The translations under genes and the position numbers were made by a program. Shown here piece by piece: positions 8,948 through 16,314 of a stretch of DNA of 64,000 nucleotides. Under the pieces are notes generated by a model that searched no databases, was not told where the DNA came from, and saw only the letters and a list, made by a program, of their open reading frames with translations. The number at the start of each line of letters is the position of its first letter. Position 1 is the first letter of the stretch. Origin of the DNA: Paracrocinitomix mangrovi (lineage in GTDB: Bacteria > Bacteroidota > Bacteroidia > Flavobacteriales_D > Crocinitomicaceae); assembly GCF_019740355.2 (NCBI RefSeq), contig NZ_CP091819.1:4278001-4342000 (forward strand), written 5' to 3'.

Positions 8948-8994
8948 CAATTACGCAAAAAAAACCGTATTAATACGGGTTTTTTGTGTAATTG
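8948..8994. repeat. 47-bp imperfect palindrome
   Basis: The arms CAATTACGC... and ...GTGTAATTG are reverse complements over about 23 bases with one extra base and two mismatches, centred on GTATTAATAC. The inner part is ACCCGTATTAATACGG followed by T8 when read on the minus strand, so it can act as a second, tandem terminator after 9001-9034. The outer arms, unusual for a plain terminator, make it 49 bases upstream of the S74 gene start. It could also be an operator. Confidence 0.7.
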
Positions 8995-9000
8995 AAATAA

Positions 9001-9034
9001 AAAAAACCACCCGCTTTTGGAGGGTGGTTTTTTT
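9001..9034 (-). terminator. intrinsic terminator of the sigma/PKD operon
   Basis: AACCACCC and GGGTGGTT form an 8-bp stem around a GCTTTTGGA-type loop, with A-runs on the left and T-runs on the right, so read on the minus strand a run of eight T follows the stem. It lies 53 bases beyond the stop of the PKD protein gene and fits termination of that transcript. Confidence 0.85.
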
Positions 9035-9086
9035 ATTTTTGCAAAGAAAATAAATCAATAATCAAACCTATTGATCTATCAAGATC

Positions 9087-10496
9087 TTAGTAGATGACAA
9101 ATACTTGTCCTTCATAAAACTCTTTTTCACCATTGTTGTTGATTAACTCAACTCTCCAGATAAATGATGATTGATTTGGAGCCAATGTATTGTCTTCTGT
9201 ATATTTTCCGTCCCAAGGCTCAAATGCATTTCTTGTCCAGTACACTTGTTTACCTGATTTGTCAAAAATTGTCATTGTAAAGTCGGCATCAAGAACTGTT
9301 AAAGCCAATGGAATAAAGTTATCATAGTTACCGTCTCCGTTTGGAGAGAATGCTGTTGGAGCTAACAAATTGTAGTCTTCTTTTACTTCAATTTTTCTAT
9401 TTCCTTTATTGATACATCCGTATTCGTTTTTAGCAGAAAGTTCAATAGCATAAGTACCTGCTTTTCTAAATGTGTACTCAAAGTCAGCATTATTAGATTG
9501 TTTCAATCCTTTGATGTTCCACATTACTACATCTCCATTATAAGTTGTGTTTTCAAACTTATATGTAGGGATAGCTTCTGTAGATTGTGACCAGCTAAAT
9601 TCAACTTCTGGTAATTTGTGTACAGTGATCATATCAGATTGAGTATCCAACAATTTGTTAGTTTTCGGATCTTTCACTTGAAGCGTTACCGTATATTCTC
9701 CTGCTTTTTTGTACTTATGAGTTGCATTGATTTGCTGAGCAACTTCTCCATCTCCAAAATTCCAGATGTAAATCAAATTCTCATTTGTTCTTTTAGGAGT
9801 GAATTCACATTTACCGTTTTGGCAAATCTCACTTTGACTCATGTTAAACTTAGCAGATGCTTTAATTACCAATTGATTTTGATCAAGACCTGAATTATCA
9901 TTTCCTACATTGATATCATCTGGTTTTACAGTATTAGTTTGAGTAGAACCGTCTTCTGATGTTTCTTGTGTGTTTAATGATGTTTCATTATCGTCAACAT
10001 CAACAGGATTTACCTGATAAGTGTTGTTATTATTTTCAGTATTGATCTGATTGTATTGATGATCAGTATTATTGCTATTGTCAACTATGTTATTGTCAGC
10101 AACAATCTCATTATTAACTGTATTATCATCATTCATAACAATAGTGTTGTTATTTTGATGATTAGGTTGATCTATAATTACTTCCTGAGAAGTGTAATTT
10201 GAAATTTCATTGTCAATTGAAGAATCACTATTTAAATAGCTAACTCCGGCAACGATAGTAATAACAGCAGCAGAACCACCGATCCATTTCCAAACATTGT
10301 TGGCAGGACCTAATTGGCTGTTAACTGCATCCCATGCAGCAGGATTATAAGGGGCTTGATAAGACTCAGCGGATTCTTTAACCATGTGTTCAAAAGAATC
10401 TCCCAGCTCTCCACTAATTTGATCCCAAGCCTGAGGATTAAAAGGTGCTTCGTACCCTTCAACCGTTTCCTTGATTAATTTTTCAAATTTGTCCAT
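9087..10496 (-). CDS. membrane-anchored PKD protein with gliding-motility-type C-terminal domain, candidate anti-sigma partner
   Basis: A 469-residue protein with no N-terminal signal peptide. Residues 1-67 should be cytoplasmic and hold two copies of a short motif (APFNPQAWDQI near 17 and APYNPAAWDAV near 47). One membrane segment follows (about 69-88, WIGGSAAVITIVAGVSYL). Next are an Asn/Asp/Thr-rich linker (90-205), a PKD domain (FGDGEVAQQINATHKY), a second Ig-like domain, and from about residue 375 a gliding-motility-associated C-terminal domain (APTAFSPNGDGNYDNF ... WDGKY ... YEGQVFVIY), usually a T9SS type B sorting signal. Its ATG touches the stop codon of the ECF sigma gene, so the two are co-translated. 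The layout resembles an anti-sigma factor with an external sensor; binding to sigma is not shown by any recognised domain. Confidence 0.8.
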   Translation of the reverse strand: MDKFEKLIKETVEGYEAPFNPQAWDQISGELGDSFEHMVKESAESYQAPYNPAAWDAVNSQLGPANNVWKWIGGSAAVITIVAGVSYLNSDSSIDNEISNYTSQEVIIDQPNHQNNNTIVMNDDNTVNNEIVADNNIVDNSNNTDHQYNQINTENNNNTYQVNPVDVDDNETSLNTQETSEDGSTQTNTVKPDDINVGNDNSGLDQNQLVIKASAKFNMSQSEICQNGKCEFTPKRTNENLIYIWNFGDGEVAQQINATHKYKKAGEYTVTLQVKDPKTNKLLDTQSDMITVHKLPEVEFSWSQSTEAIPTYKFENTTYNGDVVMWNIKGLKQSNNADFEYTFRKAGTYAIELSAKNEYGCINKGNRKIEVKEDYNLLAPTAFSPNGDGNYDNFIPLALTVLDADFTMTIFDKSGKQVYWTRNAFEPWDGKYTEDNTLAPNQSSFIWRVELINNNGEKEFYEGQVFVIY

Positions 10497-11069
10497 TTAT
10501 CTATCGTTCTTCTCAAACTTCAAAAGAAGTTCAGCTTTTAATTTTTGTTTGGCTTTTGCAAGGTTTGATTTGGAAGTTCCTTCACTGATACCCAAATACT
10601 CCGCAATTTCTTTGTGTGTAAATCCTTCCATCACATACATATTAAATACTGTACGATAGGCCGGAGACAAATTGCTAATAGCTTGTATTGCTACTTCTGC
10701 TTTGAGTCTGATTTCGTAATCATCTTCTTCTGAAAATGGTACGTCCTCTTCAATGTTTTGAACCTTATGGTCATCTTCAATCGAAAAAGGATCACGTTTG
10801 TTTTTCCTTATTTGGTCGATTGCAGTGTTGACCATGATTCTCCTAATCCATCCTTCCAAAGAACCTTCAAAATTGTAAACATCCAGTTTCTTAAATATTT
10901 TGATAAAACCATTTTGGACCATGTCCTGCGCTTCATCCTGATCTTTGGCGTAGCGCATACAAACCGCCATCATTTTACCATAATACAACTCAAATAACTT
11001 CTGCTGGTACTTGCGTTTCCCTTTGATGCAACCATCAACTATTTCTCGAAGTTCATTTTTAGTTTCCAC
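10497..11069 (-). CDS. ECF-type RNA polymerase sigma factor
   Basis: A 190-residue extracytoplasmic-function sigma factor. Region 2 includes YAKDQDEAQDMVQNGFIKIF and WIRRIMVNTAID; region 4 includes GFTHKEIAEYLGISEGTSKS, a helix-turn-helix for the -35 element. It has no regions 1 or 3, as usual for the group. The start is GTG at 11069: upstream of it in frame is a stop, and no ATG precedes it. It directs RNA polymerase to promoters of its regulon, probably including its own operon (see 11084-11113). The gene immediately downstream encodes the membrane PKD protein proposed as its partner. Confidence 0.93.
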   Translation of the reverse strand: METKNELREIVDGCIKGKRKYQQKLFELYYGKMMAVCMRYAKDQDEAQDMVQNGFIKIFKKLDVYNFEGSLEGWIRRIMVNTAIDQIRKNKRDPFSIEDDHKVQNIEEDVPFSEEDDYEIRLKAEVAIQAISNLSPAYRTVFNMYVMEGFTHKEIAEYLGISEGTSKSNLAKAKQKLKAELLLKFEKNDR

Positions 11070-11083
11070 TGGTTTTTACATTA

Positions 11084-11113
11084 GATAAACGAATACTAAT
11101 TTGGAGGGTTGCC
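11084..11113 (-). promoter_or_regulatory. candidate ECF-type autoregulatory promoter
   Basis: On the minus strand GGCAACC (complement of 11107-11113) is followed 16 bases after its AAC by CGTTTATC (complement of 11084-11091). ECF sigma factors commonly recognise an AAC-containing -35 and a CGT-containing -10 separated by 16-17 bases, and this pair sits 15 bases upstream of the GTG start of the ECF sigma gene. No TAnnTTTG box lies nearby. A single match of this degeneracy is suggestive only. Confidence 0.45.
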
Positions 11114-11270
11114 AGCAAAAGAAAAAATAATTAATCGATTTTTTTGACCTATTCTATTATTTCTTTTTCACTAGCAGTAAATAAGGGCGAAAAATTCTTA
11201 AATTCGTTGCCTGTCTATTTATTGAGACAAAAGAATTTATCGCTTATTAATCTTTAACATTTTAACCAGT

Positions 11271-12203
11271 ATGAAAGTTACAGTTGTAGGTGCAGGAGCA
11301 GTTGGAGCAAGTTGCGCAGAATATATCGCAATGAAAAACTTTGCTGCAGAAGTTGTACTATTAGATATTAAAGAAGGATACGCAGAAGGTAAAGCAATGG
11401 ACCTTATGCAAACTTCTTCATTGAATGGTTTTGATACCATGATTACGGGATCTACCAATGATTATTCAAAAACAGCTAATTCAGAAGTTGCTGTTATTAC
11501 ATCAGGTATTCCTAGAAAACCGGGAATGACTCGTGAAGAGTTAATCGGAATCAATGCAGGAATCGTAAAAGAGGTTTCTTCAAATTTGATTAAACACTCT
11601 CCAAATGTGATCATTATCGTTGTATCAAATCCTATGGATACAATGACTTATCTTGTACACAAATCAACTGGTCTTCCTAAAAACAGAATTATCGGAATGG
11701 GTGGAGCACTAGATTCAGCAAGATTTAAATATAGATTAGCTGAAGCTATTGGATGTCCAACTTCTGATGTTGACGGAATGGTAATCGGTGGACACTCTGA
11801 TGTTGGAATGGTTCCATTGATTGAAAAAGCAACAAGAAATTCTGTTAATGTATCAGAATTCCTTTCATCAGAAAGAATGCAACAAATTGTTGAAGACACT
11901 AAGGTTGGTGGAGCTACTTTGACTAAATTATTAGGAACTTCAGCTTGGTACGCACCAGGTGCTGCAGTATCTGAATTGGTTAAAGCTATTGCTTTAGATT
12001 CTCAAAAGATGTTCCCTTGTTCAGCTTTATTAGAAGGTGAGTATGGATTAAACGACTTGTCAATCGGTGTTCCATGTATTCTTGGAAAAAACGGAATTGA
12101 GAGAATCGTTGAAGTTTCTTTATCTGATGCTGAGAAAGCAAAAATGCAAGAAAGCGCAGAGGGAGTTAAGAAAACAAATGGTTTGCTTGAGGTAAACGCT
12201 TAA
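11271..12203 (+). CDS. mdh: malate dehydrogenase
   Basis: A 310-residue NAD-dependent dehydrogenase that interconverts malate and oxaloacetate in the TCA cycle. The Rossmann motif is GAGAVGASCAEY (7-18) and the coenzyme-discriminating acidic residue lies in VVLLDIKEG (Asp33). GIPRKPGMTREEL carries the substrate-binding arginines of the mobile loop, SNPMDTMTY the binding Asn, and GGHSDVGMVPL the catalytic His. This is the LDH-like, compact MDH type found in Bacteroidota. The gene stands alone, with a good terminator 23 bases after the stop. Confidence 0.96.
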   Translation: MKVTVVGAGAVGASCAEYIAMKNFAAEVVLLDIKEGYAEGKAMDLMQTSSLNGFDTMITGSTNDYSKTANSEVAVITSGIPRKPGMTREELIGINAGIVKEVSSNLIKHSPNVIIIVVSNPMDTMTYLVHKSTGLPKNRIIGMGGALDSARFKYRLAEAIGCPTSDVDGMVIGGHSDVGMVPLIEKATRNSVNVSEFLSSERMQQIVEDTKVGGATLTKLLGTSAWYAPGAAVSELVKAIALDSQKMFPCSALLEGEYGLNDLSIGVPCILGKNGIERIVEVSLSDAEKAKMQESAEGVKKTNGLLEVNA

Positions 12204-12226
12204 GTAAATTCTAAATATTGATAAAG

Positions 12227-12257
12227 CCGTCTCTAAATTATTAGGGACGGTTTTTTT
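12227..12257 (+). terminator. intrinsic terminator of mdh
   Basis: CCGTCTCTAA (12227-12236) pairs with TTAGGGACGG (12241-12250), a 10-bp stem with one G-U pair and a four-base loop, followed by seven T. It lies 23 bases after the mdh stop. Confidence 0.9.
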
Positions 12258-12341
12258 ATGGATGCATTTTGTCTAATTATCGAATAATAGGGCTTTTTTT
12301 TAATTTAAATATTAGTTTAGTTCTCAAAATCAAGCAGTTTT

Positions 12342-14138
12342 ATTAAGATTCTTTCATTCATATCAGTTCTTATTCTATTTCAATCATTTGGTCAAAATGA
12401 TCAAATAATCTTTACGCCTGAAGAACAAAAATGGATAGAAGAACATCCGATAATTCCACATGGATATGATCCTGAATGGAAACCTATAGGTTTTGCAAAT
12501 GATAAGGGAGAGTTTTCAGGGATTTCAGCTGACTACCTTCAGCTAATGGAAAAGAAGATAGGTGTAGATTTTGTTCCTTATGACGGGATTGAAAGTTGGA
12601 GTCAGTCACTAGAACTTTTACATAACCAAGAAATCTATTTTTTACCGGCACTTGCTCAAAATGAAGAAAGAAGCAAGTTTTTGGATTTTACAGAAGCTTA
12701 TTTGGCATATGATTTTGTAATTGTCACTAGAAAAGAAGGTGAATTCATAGGGCAATTAGAAGATTTGGAAGGAAAAAAAGTAGCTGCTCCTGAAAATTAT
12801 TATATCACAGGATTGTTAGAACAAGAGCAATTTAAAATGAACTTTGTGTATAAATCTGGGGTTCAAGAATGCTTGTGGGCGGTAGCAACTGAAGAAGTAG
12901 ACGCAACAGTGGCTAATCTTGGTGTAGTCAGTCATTATCTGAATTATAATGGCTTTGAAAATCTGAAAATCGCTGCACCTACTGACTATCCGAAAATTGA
13001 AGTAAAAATGGGGGTGGCAAAAGGAAATCCTGAACTCGTTAGTATTTTGCAAAAAGGAATCAATGCTATTTCTCCAAAAGAGAAAAATGAAATTGTCCAA
13101 AATTGGGTCTCAGTGCAATTTGAGCACGGAGTAGATATGGCTCGAATCTGGAGAATAGCTGGAATTTCAGCTGGGGTTATCTTGTTGATCTTTGGTAGTT
13201 TTATTTATTGGAATAGAAAACTTAAAAAAGAAGTTAGCTTAAGAAAAGAAGCAGAAGGTCAATTGAGATTGTCTTTTGACGAAATCTCCGAGCAAAAGAA
13301 AATTATTGAGCATAAGAATGAAGAGGTGTTGGATAGTATAAAGTATGCTAAGAGATTACAAGAAGCTATTTTACCTCCTACAGAGATGATTAACAATAAA
13401 TTTCCCAACAATTTTGTTTTGTATTTGCCAAAAGATATTGTGGCAGGTGATTTCTATTGGATGGAATCTGTTGAAGCAAACGAGGAACATGGAGAAATCA
13501 ATTTAATTGCAGCTGCTGATTGCACGGGACATGGTGTGCCTGGAGCAATGGTTTCAGTAGTTTGTTCCAATGCGCTTAATCAATCTGTATTGTCTCACAA
13601 CCTAATTAAGCCGGGTCAAATTTTAGACAAAACCACTGAGCTGGTTGTTGAACGATTTGAAAGAAGTATAGAGGAAGTTAAGGATGGAATGGATATTAGC
13701 TTGATTAGTGTCGAATATAAATCTGAAGGGAAGGCTGTTGTGTGTTTTTCAGGAGCACATAATAATGCATGGATTGTTACAAAGAGGTCAAGTATAGGGG
13801 TGGAATCTAATGTATTGAATCAGGGAGATTTTTATTTACATGAAATCAAAGCAAACAAACAACCTGTTGGGAAGTATGAAAACTTGAAGCCTTTTGATAC
13901 AACCGAAATTGAGTTAGAAAAAGGGGATACAGTTTATTTATATTCTGATGGATATGCAGATCAATTTGGAGGTGAACAAGGTAAAAAATTCAAGAATAAG
14001 AGTTTTAAAAACCTGATTTTAGATGTGGTGGACAAACCACTTAATGAACAGAAAAGTATTTTAGAAAAAACACATGTAGATTGGAAAGGAGCAATGGAAC
14101 AGTTAGATGATGTTTGCGTAATTGGTGTGAGAATATAA
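12342..14138 (+). CDS. periplasmic solute-binding sensor / SpoIIE-type serine phosphatase, apparent ATT start
   Basis: A 598-residue membrane signalling protein if read from 12342. The first canonical start in frame (ATG 12546) falls inside the sensor domain. Upstream of it the frame is open back to a TAG at 12318 and encodes a clear signal peptide (KILSFISVLILFQSFGQ) and the start of a bacterial extracellular solute-binding domain (family 3). No ATG, GTG or TTG occurs in that stretch; ATT at 12342 fits the signal peptide best. Domains: signal 1-18, solute-binding about 20-265, membrane segment about 271-292, coiled coil to 340, SpoIIE PP2C-like phosphatase 350-598 with KDIVAGDFYW, AADCTGHGVPGAMVS, KDGMDISL and LYSDGYADQF. 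It should dephosphorylate a Ser/Thr-phosphorylated partner when its ligand state changes; neither is known. Its tail is part of a 110-bp repeat. Confidence 0.85.
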   Translation: MKILSFISVLILFQSFGQNDQIIFTPEEQKWIEEHPIIPHGYDPEWKPIGFANDKGEFSGISADYLQLMEKKIGVDFVPYDGIESWSQSLELLHNQEIYFLPALAQNEERSKFLDFTEAYLAYDFVIVTRKEGEFIGQLEDLEGKKVAAPENYYITGLLEQEQFKMNFVYKSGVQECLWAVATEEVDATVANLGVVSHYLNYNGFENLKIAAPTDYPKIEVKMGVAKGNPELVSILQKGINAISPKEKNEIVQNWVSVQFEHGVDMARIWRIAGISAGVILLIFGSFIYWNRKLKKEVSLRKEAEGQLRLSFDEISEQKKIIEHKNEEVLDSIKYAKRLQEAILPPTEMINNKFPNNFVLYLPKDIVAGDFYWMESVEANEEHGEINLIAAADCTGHGVPGAMVSVVCSNALNQSVLSHNLIKPGQILDKTTELVVERFERSIEEVKDGMDISLISVEYKSEGKAVVCFSGAHNNAWIVTKRSSIGVESNVLNQGDFYLHEIKANKQPVGKYENLKPFDTTEIELEKGDTVYLYSDGYADQFGGEQGKKFKNKSFKNLILDVVDKPLNEQKSILEKTHVDWKGAMEQLDDVCVIGVRI

Positions 14139-14221
14139 TTCGAACATCAATTTAAGCAGTTTATCCTGACCGCGTGTCGCAAAAGCTTTAGCGGTGGCGC
14201 AGCCTGTCGAAGGGTAATTGG
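14112..14221 (+). repeat. 110-bp perfect repeat, copy 1 (gene tail plus REP-like sequence)
   Basis: Identical base for base to 23590-23699. It covers the last codons and stop of the SpoIIE gene (VCVIGVRI) and about 80 bases beyond. The 3' part is richer in GC than its surroundings and contains a near-palindrome CGCAAAAGCTTTAGCG (14178-14193) flanked by ACCGC and GCGGT, ending CAGCCTGTCGAAGGG. A 17-base direct repeat, GTAATTGGTGTGAGAAT, occurs at 14118-14134 and again at 14214-14230. The second copy continues CTAA, i.e. a second in-frame-looking VIGVRI-stop tail, which probably is the gene's original end. Confidence 0.95.
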
Positions 14222-14230
14222 TGTGAGAAT

Positions 14231-16129
14231 CTAAAGACATTCAGAAATCATATTCTTTAGAATCCCAATATTTATAGGTTTAGAAATATAATTACTAGCA
14301 CCTTCATTTAACGCTTTCTGTTCTTCTTCCCTCATTGCATATCCCGTTTGAATAATAATCGGTAGATCAGGTTTGAAAGTTTTAATTTGCTTCATGGCTT
14401 CATAACCGTCAATCCCTTTCATATTTACATCCATTAATACAACGTCATAATCATTACTTTTGCATTCTTCAATTGCCGCTTCACCTGAATGAACTTTTTT
14501 AGGTTTCATTCCATTTCTGCTCAATACTTCATATAAATACAAGCAATTAATATGATTGTCATCCACTATTAAAATCCTTTTATCGGTAAGCTCTTTGTCT
14601 AAGTCTGCTTTTTTAGGATCCAATACAATTCGGTTTATAACTCGTAGAGGAATACGGAAAGTGAAATTGGTTCCTTTTCCAACTTCTGAGGACACATTAA
14701 TTCTTCCTCCCATCATTTCTACCAAAGACTTTGAAATAGATAATCCTAAACCTGTGCCGATTCCTCCTTTAGGTTTAACTTGAGCAAAACGCTTAAATAT
14801 TCTTTCTAAATCTTGTTCACTTATACCAATACCACTATCATTCACATAAAATTGTATGGTATTCTGATCCTGATTAGTTCTATATCCAAAATTTATAGTA
14901 CCTACATCTGTAAATTTAACGGCATTAGAAAGTAGATTGAGTAATACTTGTTGAATTCGCAATGGATCTGATTCAATAAAAAACTCTTTCTGTTCATTTG
15001 CAAATTCAAGTTCAATATCTATTTTTTTGTCTCCAACACTTTGTAGGATTATTAGTTTGATGTTGTTTAAAAGCTGATGGAGATCAAAAACTTGAACTTG
15101 AATACTTAATTGATTGGACTCAATTTTGGAGATGTCAATAATATCATTGATAATGTTCAACAAATTATCTCCACTAGATTTAATTATCTCTAAATACTGC
15201 TGACGTGATTTGTTATCCAAAGAGCTATCTTTCAATAAGAGATCAGCAAATCCTAAAATACCATTTAAAGGCGTTCTGATTTCGTGACTAACATTGGCTA
15301 GAAATGCTGTTTTTAATTGATTGCTTTCTTCCGCTTTTTTTCTTGCTTCCTCTAGTGCAATACCCATTTCCATCATTTGAGTAACATCTTCTGTAACACC
15401 AATACAACGGACCGCATTTCCTTCTTTATTGTATTCAAATTCGGCTTTCTCTTTTAGCCATTTCAATTTTTCATTGACTACAATTCTGTAAACTATATCG
15501 TAAGGTTCTCCTTCTAGCGCTTTTTCCCAGCTATCAATTACCCTGTCTTTGTCTTCAGGATGAATAAACTCTTCAATTGTGCCATCTACGATTTTGACAC
15601 TTTCATCCAATTCAAAAATTTTATACGTCTGTTTGGTCCAGCTTATTTCTTTTGTGACCAAGTCCTCATCCCAGGTTCCAATGTTTCCAATTTCCTGAGC
15701 TTTTTCTAAATAATACTGATTTACTTTTAACGATTCTTCAATTCTTTTTTGCTCAGTAATATCTTGTGATACTCCTACTGCTCTTACTGCAATTCCATCC
15801 TCATTAAACTCAAATTCACATTTTTCCTTCACCCATTTCACCTTGCCATCAATTAGAAGTCTGTGTTCAATGTTGTAATTGGATTTTCTTTCTAGGGCTT
15901 CTGTCCATTTTTCATTGACAAAATCTTTGTCATCCGGATGTACTTTTTCTAGAAAGAGTTCATAAGTTAGTTCAGTATCAGGATCTACATTAAATATGAT
16001 GTAGTTTTGCTTGGTCCAATACAACTGATTGTTGAGCAGATCTAAATCCCACGTTCCTATTTTTCCTATTTCTTGCGCTTTTTCAAGATAATAGGCTGTA
16101 TTAATAGAGTGTTTTTCGGCTAAAGACAT
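14231..16129 (-). CDS. hybrid sensor histidine kinase (PAS-PAS-HisKA-HATPase-REC)
   Basis: A 632-residue soluble kinase with no membrane segment. Two PAS/PAC modules that resemble one another occupy about 14-130 and 138-255 (each has EKAQEIGxIGTWD and ends GVSQDITEQ or GVTEDVTQM). The HisKA domain has the phospho-acceptor His282 in NVSHEIRTPLNG; the ATPase domain has the N box LLSNAVKFTD, G1 DSGIG, and G2 GTGLGLSI. A receiver domain covers 516-632 with Asp567 in VLMDVNMKG. It therefore passes phosphate internally, but no separate response regulator or phosphotransfer protein is adjacent. Its stop codon abuts the direct repeat that ends at 14230 and converges with the SpoIIE gene. Confidence 0.93.
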   Translation of the reverse strand: MSLAEKHSINTAYYLEKAQEIGKIGTWDLDLLNNQLYWTKQNYIIFNVDPDTELTYELFLEKVHPDDKDFVNEKWTEALERKSNYNIEHRLLIDGKVKWVKEKCEFEFNEDGIAVRAVGVSQDITEQKRIEESLKVNQYYLEKAQEIGNIGTWDEDLVTKEISWTKQTYKIFELDESVKIVDGTIEEFIHPEDKDRVIDSWEKALEGEPYDIVYRIVVNEKLKWLKEKAEFEYNKEGNAVRCIGVTEDVTQMMEMGIALEEARKKAEESNQLKTAFLANVSHEIRTPLNGILGFADLLLKDSSLDNKSRQQYLEIIKSSGDNLLNIINDIIDISKIESNQLSIQVQVFDLHQLLNNIKLIILQSVGDKKIDIELEFANEQKEFFIESDPLRIQQVLLNLLSNAVKFTDVGTINFGYRTNQDQNTIQFYVNDSGIGISEQDLERIFKRFAQVKPKGGIGTGLGLSISKSLVEMMGGRINVSSEVGKGTNFTFRIPLRVINRIVLDPKKADLDKELTDKRILIVDDNHINCLYLYEVLSRNGMKPKKVHSGEAAIEECKSNDYDVVLMDVNMKGIDGYEAMKQIKTFKPDLPIIIQTGYAMREEEQKALNEGASNYISKPINIGILKNMISECL

Positions 16130-16290
16130 TTATAGAATAGTAGCGTTTGATTTTCCTATGTTTAAATATAGAACATTCAGCTTGAAAAATATTAATAATT
16201 AATTCATTATTTGTTTGATTTTCAAAAAGTAATTGGCTGTTTGTTAAGCGATTTTTCTATAAAAACTTCTTTTTGTTTTAATGAAAAGCT

Positions 16291-16298
16291 TATTTTTG
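16291..16298 (+). promoter_or_regulatory. -7 type promoter box before the PhoX-like gene
   Basis: TATTTTTG matches the Bacteroidota -7 element TAnnTTTG and lies 16 bases before the ATG at 16315. A TTG at 16273-16275 is only 15 bases upstream, shorter than the usual 19-base spacing, so the -33 element is uncertain. Confidence 0.45.
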
Positions 16299-16314
16299 GC
16301 CTCCCCAAATTGAA

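Noticed and set aside
12546-12546. ATG at 12546 as the true start of the SpoIIE gene
   Set aside because: It would cut off a signal peptide and the first ~65 residues of the sensor domain, both clearly coded upstream in the same frame.
12321-14138. Whether this gene is a pseudogene because it lacks a standard start
   Set aside because: The remaining 600 codons have no stop or shift and keep all phosphatase motifs; a rare start codon is simpler, though unproven.
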